Source of the DNA: Nannocystaceae bacterium
Lineage (GTDB): Bacteria > Myxococcota_A > Polyangia > Nannocystales > Nannocystaceae
Reading direction: 5' to 3'
Length of the DNA stretch: 35,884 nt
Assembly: GCA_019694555.1 (NCBI GenBank)
Contig: JAIBBS010000078.1
Location: 1-35,884 of the forward strand
The translations under genes and the position numbers were made by a program. Under the pieces are notes generated by a model. That model was given only the letters and a program-made list of their open reading frames with translations, did no database searches and had not been told where the DNA came from. Of the stretch, positions 31,944 to 35,884 are shown piece after piece. Within the stretch, counting starts at the first letter, position 1; each line of letters begins with the position of its first letter.

Positions 31944-32671
31944 CGTCGATCCTCGGTGGCGCTGCGGCGGCGCCACAGCGTGTCGAAGTCCAGCTGCAGT
32001 GCCGGCGCGGGCGCCTGGGGATCGGCCCAGCGCAGCAGCGTGTCCACGCGCCGGTAGGCCCGCGCCAGCACGTCGTCGAGCTCGTCGCGATGCGCCGCCA
32101 CCCAGCCCGGCAGCGCCGACCAGAACCCCGCGGCGTCGTGCTCGAGCCCGTAGAACACCGGCTGGATGCCGAGCTGCTCGTCGAACCACGCGTCGACGCG
32201 GGCCCAATCTCGCGCGTCCGGCGAGGGCGACATCAGATACGCACAGCTGACCACGGCAGCGGACAACTCGTCCCACAAGATCGCGCGGCCGTCGAGCGTC
32301 CGCACGTCGTAGGGGATCTTGCCATAGTCGAAGCCGTGGTCGTCGGCCAACCGACCGGCGAGCGCGACGTGCACGAGCTCGTGCAGCAGGTTGGGCAGGC
32401 CCTCGACCTCGATGCACGCGACCGGGATCGCCTCGCGCTCCGCGGGCGGCGGCGTGAACGCGCCGGCGAACCCATCGGCTCCGCCACCGCGCGGTCCGCC
32501 CGAGCGGCCACACGGCCCGAAGGCGACCGAGGGCTGCAGTGCGCGGACCGAGTTCTCCGCGTCGGCTCGGATCCGCACTTCCGCTCCCAGACGACGAAGT
32601 GTTGCCGCACACGCCGCGAGCAAAAGATGTTCCGCAGCAGGTCGATCGTGGGCTATGGTGGAGCCTGGCAT
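31940..32671 (-). CDS. Uncharacterised HExxH protein, putative zinc metallopeptidase
   Basis: 243 residues from the ATG at 32671. The motif LLHELVHVAL (H97, E98, H101) is a gluzincin-type zinc site, and a Glu in LWDELSAAVVS (E135) is placed to be the third ligand. No signal peptide, so probably cytoplasmic. Residues 50-85 are Gly/Pro-rich. I recognise no named family. An open frame continues upstream to 32767, but it would overlap the divergent kinase gene and consists of Pro/Ala-rich sequence, so the internal ATG is preferred. TACAGT about 22 bases upstream of this ATG on the minus strand is a possible -10. It leads a six-gene set ending with kamA. Peptidase activity is inferred from the motif alone. 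Confidence 0.68.
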   Translation of the reverse strand: MPGSTIAHDRPAAEHLLLAACAATLRRLGAEVRIRADAENSVRALQPSVAFGPCGRSGGPRGGGADGFAGAFTPPPAEREAIPVACIEVEGLPNLLHELVHVALAGRLADDHGFDYGKIPYDVRTLDGRAILWDELSAAVVSCAYLMSPSPDARDWARVDAWFDEQLGIQPVFYGLEHDAAGFWSALPGWVAAHRDELDDVLARAYRRVDTLLRWADPQAPAPALQLDFDTLWRRRSATEDRR

Positions 32672-32748
32672 CCGCTCGCGCGGGGGCCACTGTAGCGGCG
32701 CCATCGCGGGCGCTGCAAACGCCATCGCAGCCCCCCTGCCAATCCCCC

Positions 32749-34125
32749 ATGGTCGAGCCCGACGCACGCCCCGGCCCTGTGCCCCGCCGCCCCGCGGTGC
32801 GGCTGGGTCGCTATCAGCTGGTCGGACGGCTGGCCGAGGGCGGCACGTCGACGGTGTACCTGGGCCGCAGCCTCGGCGAAGGCGGCTTCGTGCGGGAGTT
32901 CGCGATCAAGGTGCTGCATCCGCACCTCGATCCGTCGTTGCGCGCGCGCTTCCTCGACGAGGCGCGCCTGACCTCGCGCGTGCGTCATCCCAACATCGTC
33001 GACGTGGTCGACCTCGGCGTCGATCGGGGGCTCGACTACCTCGTGCTCGAGCTGGTCGACGGCGTCGATCTGCGGCGGCTGATGCTGACGCGTTCGGTGC
33101 CGCTGCGACCGAGCCAGGCCGCGTTCCTCATCGCGACGATCGCCCGCGGCGTGCATGCGCTGCACACCGCCGTCGACGAGCACGGCCAGCCGATGCAGGC
33201 GGTGCATCGCGATCTGTCGCCGCACAATCTCATGATCGATCGCAGCGGTCGCCCGGTGCTGATCGACTTCGGCCTGGTGAAGCTGCGCGAGCAGGCCGAG
33301 AAGACCCAGGTCGGCGTGCTGTGCGGCCGGCTGCCGTACATGAGCCCGGAGCAGGCGCAGCTGCAGCCGGTCGATGGGCGCAGCGACGTGTTCTCGCTGG
33401 GCAGCGTGCTGTTCGAGCTGCTCAGCGGTCGGCTGCCCTTTGGCGACGACGACACCCGCGGCACGCTCGAGCGCCTGGTCGCGTGCGACACCACGCCGGT
33501 GGTCGCGGCCCTGGCCGCGCGCTTCCCCGGCCGCTCGCCCGCAGACGTGCTCGGACAGGGCCTGGCGGAGATCGTGCTCGCGTGCCTGCAGAAGGACCCC
33601 GCCGATCGCTTCGCGAGCGCTGCGGCGCTGGCCGACGCGATCGAGCAGCAGCTGGCGATCTCGGGCGTCGATCTGTCCGCGCTGCAGCGCGAGCTCGCCG
33701 ACATCGCGAGCGCTGCGTGCTCGGGTCCGGTGGCGCTCGCGGCCCCGACGCTGCCCCGCGGCCGTGCGACGCCCGCCCGGCGCGCGCCGTGGCTGCTGGC
33801 GCTCGCGGCCGGCGTCACGCTCACGCTCACCGCGACCGCCACGTGGCTGGCGCTGCAACCCGACGAGTCGCTGCACGCGAGCGAGCGCACCGCGCCCGCG
33901 CTCGCCAGCGATGCTTCGCTGTCGCCGCGCCCTGCCGGGACCACGCGCGCGCCGGCGGCCGAGCCTGCACCGACCGCGATCACCGTGCCGGTGCCGGTGC
34001 CCACCGCGACGCCGCCGATCGTGACCCCGCTGCTGCTCGCGCCGGAGCCGGCCGCGGGCCCGGCCCGCAGCGGCCGCGCACGCAAGCGTGCGCGCGCGCT
34101 CAAGCCCAATCCATACTCGGACTGA
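32749..34125 (+). CDS. Membrane-bound Hanks-type Ser/Thr protein kinase
   Basis: 458 residues. The kinase domain spans about 21-300, with the Gly loop LAEGGTSTVYLG (28-39), ATP lysine K54 in FAIKVL, helix C Glu 71, catalytic HRDLSPHN (D155, N160), DFG (D173), YMSPEQ and SDVFSLG. The HRDxSPxN loop is characteristic of the kinase group abundant in myxobacteria. A single membrane helix follows at about 347-368, then a Pro/Thr/Ala-rich tail of about 90 residues outside, ending in a basic RKRARALKPNPYSD. No sensor domain is recognisable. The ATG at 32749 lacks a Shine-Dalgarno sequence. The next gene starts directly after the stop, so the TPR/membrane protein is the likely partner or substrate. 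Confidence 0.9.
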   Translation: MVEPDARPGPVPRRPAVRLGRYQLVGRLAEGGTSTVYLGRSLGEGGFVREFAIKVLHPHLDPSLRARFLDEARLTSRVRHPNIVDVVDLGVDRGLDYLVLELVDGVDLRRLMLTRSVPLRPSQAAFLIATIARGVHALHTAVDEHGQPMQAVHRDLSPHNLMIDRSGRPVLIDFGLVKLREQAEKTQVGVLCGRLPYMSPEQAQLQPVDGRSDVFSLGSVLFELLSGRLPFGDDDTRGTLERLVACDTTPVVAALAARFPGRSPADVLGQGLAEIVLACLQKDPADRFASAAALADAIEQQLAISGVDLSALQRELADIASAACSGPVALAAPTLPRGRATPARRAPWLLALAAGVTLTLTATATWLALQPDESLHASERTAPALASDASLSPRPAGTTRAPAAEPAPTAITVPVPVPTATPPIVTPLLLAPEPAAGPARSGRARKRARALKPNPYSD

Positions 34126-35004
34126 GTGAGCGCAGCGGTCGCGAACCGGCGAGGACGCCCTCGCCCCACCCTCGCGTGCGTGGGCGCGCTGGTGCTGGGC
34201 CTGCTCGGCGGTGAGGCCCGCGCGTCGGTGTGGTCGGTGCGGGCCCTGCCGGCGCCCGAGTCGTCACCGCCCTCGCAGCTGCGCCGCGCCGCGCCGCAGG
34301 ACGCCGCGACCACCGAGGCGGTGCGCCGCGAGGCCGCCGCTGCGTTCGCGGACGGCGAGGCCGCGTTCGAACGCGGCGACTACGAGACCGCGTCGGCGCG
34401 CTTCGATCGCGCGCAGGCCCTGTCGCCGCACCCGTGGACGCTCTACAACCTCGCGCTGTCGCACGCGCGCGCCGGCCATGCGCTCGCGGCGTGGCGGGCC
34501 TTCGACGCGCTCGCATCCCAGGCCCCCGGCGCGCCCGAACGTCGCGAGGCCGAGCGCGAGCGCGACGCGCTGCTGCCCCTGCTCGCGCAGGTCCGCTTCG
34601 AGGGCAGCGGCACGCGGGCGTGCCTCGACGGCGAGCCCGTGCGGGTCTACGGCGGCGCGGCGACCCGCGTGGTCGAGCCGGGTCTGCACCGCATCACGAC
34701 GCTGCGCGGCGACGACAACGTCGCGCTCGACGCGGGCACGACGCTGCAGGTCGACACCACGCCGCCGCGGCGTCGCGCCGACGCCACGGTGGTGCTGGCC
34801 GCGGTCGGGATCGCCGGCGGGACGATCGCGACCGGCGGCGGCATCCCGGCCGCGGCGCTGGCCGAGCGCCCGGTCGCGCAGGGCTTCGCCGCGGTCGCGG
34901 CGATCGGCGGCACCGCGGCGATCGTCGCGGGTGCCGTCGCGATCGCACGGCATCGGCGCGCGCAGGCAGCCGCGCGCGCGGTGCCCTCGTGTCTGCGACC
35001 GTGA
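34126..35004 (+). CDS. Exported TPR protein with PEGA-like region and two C-terminal helices
   Basis: 292 residues from a GTG directly abutting the kinase stop (TGAGTG), so the two are translated together. A signal peptide (LACVGALVLGLLGGEARA) is followed by a TPR-like segment at about 66-133 (AFADGEAAFERGDYETASARFDRAQAL, WTLYNLALSHARAGHALAAWRAF). Residues 154-211 (VRFEGSGTRACLDGEPVRVYGG...VVEPGLHRITTLRGDD) resemble a PEGA beta domain. Two hydrophobic helices at about 219-239 and 253-275 end in a basic tail. This TPR/PEGA/helix-pair design is common next to Ser/Thr kinases in myxobacteria. Role unknown; a periplasmic partner for the kinase is inferred. Confidence 0.8.
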   Translation: MSAAVANRRGRPRPTLACVGALVLGLLGGEARASVWSVRALPAPESSPPSQLRRAAPQDAATTEAVRREAAAAFADGEAAFERGDYETASARFDRAQALSPHPWTLYNLALSHARAGHALAAWRAFDALASQAPGAPERREAERERDALLPLLAQVRFEGSGTRACLDGEPVRVYGGAATRVVEPGLHRITTLRGDDNVALDAGTTLQVDTTPPRRRADATVVLAAVGIAGGTIATGGGIPAAALAERPVAQGFAAVAAIGGTAAIVAGAVAIARHRRAQAAARAVPSCLRP

Positions 35005-35092
35005 CCGCGGCGGCCCGAGACGAGCGCAGCAGTCGCGACGACCGAGCGACGCAGACGGCGGCCCGCCTTCCCTCAGCGCTTCGCCCTCCGTC

Positions 35093-35121
35093 GTGGATGA
35101 GACGCGACGCGTCTCATCCAC
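35093..35121. terminator. Perfect palindrome, probable bidirectional terminator
   Basis: GTGGATGAGACGCG and CGCGTCTCATCCAC are perfect 14-base inverted arms around a single A. It lies between two convergent genes, three bases before the stop codon of the minus-strand one. It would form a strong hairpin in RNA from either strand, but no T-tract follows. It could also be a protein-binding site. Confidence 0.6.
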
Positions 35122-35124
35122 CGC

Positions 35125-35745
35125 TCAGAAGCGACCGCCGAGCACCACCATCGCGCTGCCGCGCGCGAGCGCGACGTCGGCGACGATGCGTCGCCGTGCG
35201 CGGATGCCAAAGCCCAGCAGCAGCGCGCCACCGATCGCGATGACACCCGCGGGGATGCCCAGCGTCAGGCTCGCGCGGCGGCGTGCGGCGACCTGACAGC
35301 CGTTGCCCGCGAACGCGTGGCACGGCTCGCTGGTGGCCATGAGGATCGCGCCGGTGCCCAGCAGCACGCCGGCGGACAGCAGCAGGATGCCGCCGCGGAT
35401 CCGCTTGCGCGCGACCTCGGCCTCGGGGCTGTCGCGCAACGGATCGAAGCCGTCGGCCTCGTCGAGCTCAGGCGCGGGGACCTCGTCGGGCTCGTCGGGC
35501 TCGGTCGGCGGCGGCGTGGGCTCGGCCGGCGCGGCGGGCTCGACCGCGGCCGCCTGCGGGATCGCGCGCGGTCCGTCGTAGCTGCGCGCCACCGCCATGC
35601 CGTCGCGCGGGCCATCGAGCGCCTCGCGCGTCACCGGCACGTCGCGCGGTGGCCCCATCGGATCGCCCGCCGGAGCCGCACGCACCGGCGCACAGGGCAC
35701 CGCCGTGACCCACGCGAGCACGAGGATGGGAGCGCGACGCAGCAT
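35125..35745 (-). CDS. Exported membrane protein of unknown function
   Basis: 206 residues from the ATG at 35745, which has GAAGG six bases upstream; TATGGT (35768-35763) is a possible -10. An in-frame GTG at 35772 would add nine basic residues but lies within that box. A signal peptide (LRRAPILVLAWVTAVPCAPVRA) precedes a long Pro/Glu/Asp-rich disordered stretch (about 60-115). Two hydrophobic helices follow at about 119-138 and 163-183, separated by a loop with two Cys (EPCHAFAGNGC) that may form a disulfide. The helix pair recalls the end of the convergent TPR protein, but the similarity is only in composition. No known family is recognised. Confidence 0.7.
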   Translation of the reverse strand: MLRRAPILVLAWVTAVPCAPVRAAPAGDPMGPPRDVPVTREALDGPRDGMAVARSYDGPRAIPQAAAVEPAAPAEPTPPPTEPDEPDEVPAPELDEADGFDPLRDSPEAEVARKRIRGGILLLSAGVLLGTGAILMATSEPCHAFAGNGCQVAARRRASLTLGIPAGVIAIGGALLLGFGIRARRRIVADVALARGSAMVVLGGRF

Positions 35746-35798
35746 GGGCCTTCGTCGGCGCGACCATACCACGGGCGCGCGCGGGCGCCGTCGTGCCG

Positions 35799-35804
35799 TA
35801 GACT
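35799..35804 (+). promoter_or_regulatory. -10 box TAGACT of a likely near-leaderless transcript
   Basis: TAGACT is identical to the box before the first TPR gene. It ends nine bases before the ATG at 35814, so transcription would start within about three bases of the codon. No clear -35 is visible. Confidence 0.45.
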
Positions 35805-35813
35805 GTCGTCACG

Positions 35814-35884
35814 ATGGGCCGCCGCTCGCCGAGCCTCGCACTGCGCGCCGCGCTGCGCCTGGGCGTGCCGCTGGGCGCGCTCGC
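35814..35884 (+). CDS. Start of an exported protein, cut by the window edge
   Basis: Only the first 23 complete codons are present: MGRRSPSLALRAALRLGVPL and onward, a basic start running into a hydrophobic stretch, as in a signal peptide. The ATG is supported by the TAGACT box just upstream. It is divergent from the exported protein gene ending at 35125. Function cannot be told. Confidence 0.55.
   Translation, partial: MGRRSPSLALRAALRLGVPLGAL

Overview
The window is a gene-dense stretch of very GC-rich DNA (GC strongly favoured at third codon positions), with almost no intergenic space and many GTG starts or 1-4 base start/stop overlaps. The gene content points to Myxococcota (the former deltaproteobacterial myxobacteria) or a close relative: giant TPR proteins, a Hanks-type kinase with an HRDLSPHN catalytic loop next to a TPR/membrane partner, a HARE-HTH regulator, many lipoproteins of unknown function and an ECF sigma operon. 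This assignment is inferred from style and gene families, not from a marker gene. There are no rRNA or tRNA genes, CRISPR arrays, transposases or phage genes, and no gap between genes exceeds about 150 bases.

Layout. 1-2260 (-): lipB, preceded with a 1-base gap by a two-winged-helix HARE-HTH protein ending in a degenerate Mrr-like domain. 2408-5385 (+): a divergent D-Ala-D-Ala-ligase-like ATP-grasp enzyme overlapping a GT51 peptidoglycan glycosyltransferase with a long N-terminal extension. 5495-8436 (-): a CpXC zinc-ribbon/HEAT protein coupled to a calcineurin-like phosphoesterase, behind a promoter whose -35 lies inside a perfect inverted repeat. 8628-19243 (+): a small acidic protein followed by two giant TPR proteins (1595 and 1664 residues) that share a homologous C-terminal domain. 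19253-26858 (-): a tightly coupled five-gene envelope operon of two TPR-like putative lipoproteins, a six-helix membrane protein, a sulfatase-fold protein lacking its nucleophile and metal ligands, and a cytoplasmic-looking protein with a 37-residue His/Asp tail. 26901-27728 (-): an orphan PhnD-like periplasmic binding protein. 27829-32671 (-): a six-gene string of HExxH protein, GT39-like membrane enzyme, DUF6249-like membrane protein, ECF sigma factor, anti-sigma-like membrane protein and a KamA-family radical SAM enzyme. 32749-35004 (+): a Ser/Thr kinase and a TPR/PEGA-like membrane protein. 35093-35121: a perfect palindrome between convergent genes. 35125-35745 (-): a secreted or membrane hypothetical. 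From 35814 (+): the start of another exported protein.

The most unusual signals are the paralogous giant TPR pair beside the pseudo-sulfatase/His-Asp-tail operon, the recurring TAGA(C/T)-type -10 box placed so that transcription would begin at or next to the start codon, the divergent -35 boxes forming an inverted repeat upstream of the ligase, and the radical SAM aminomutase translated together with an ECF sigma/anti-sigma pair. All functional statements come from reading motifs by eye; no database search was run.
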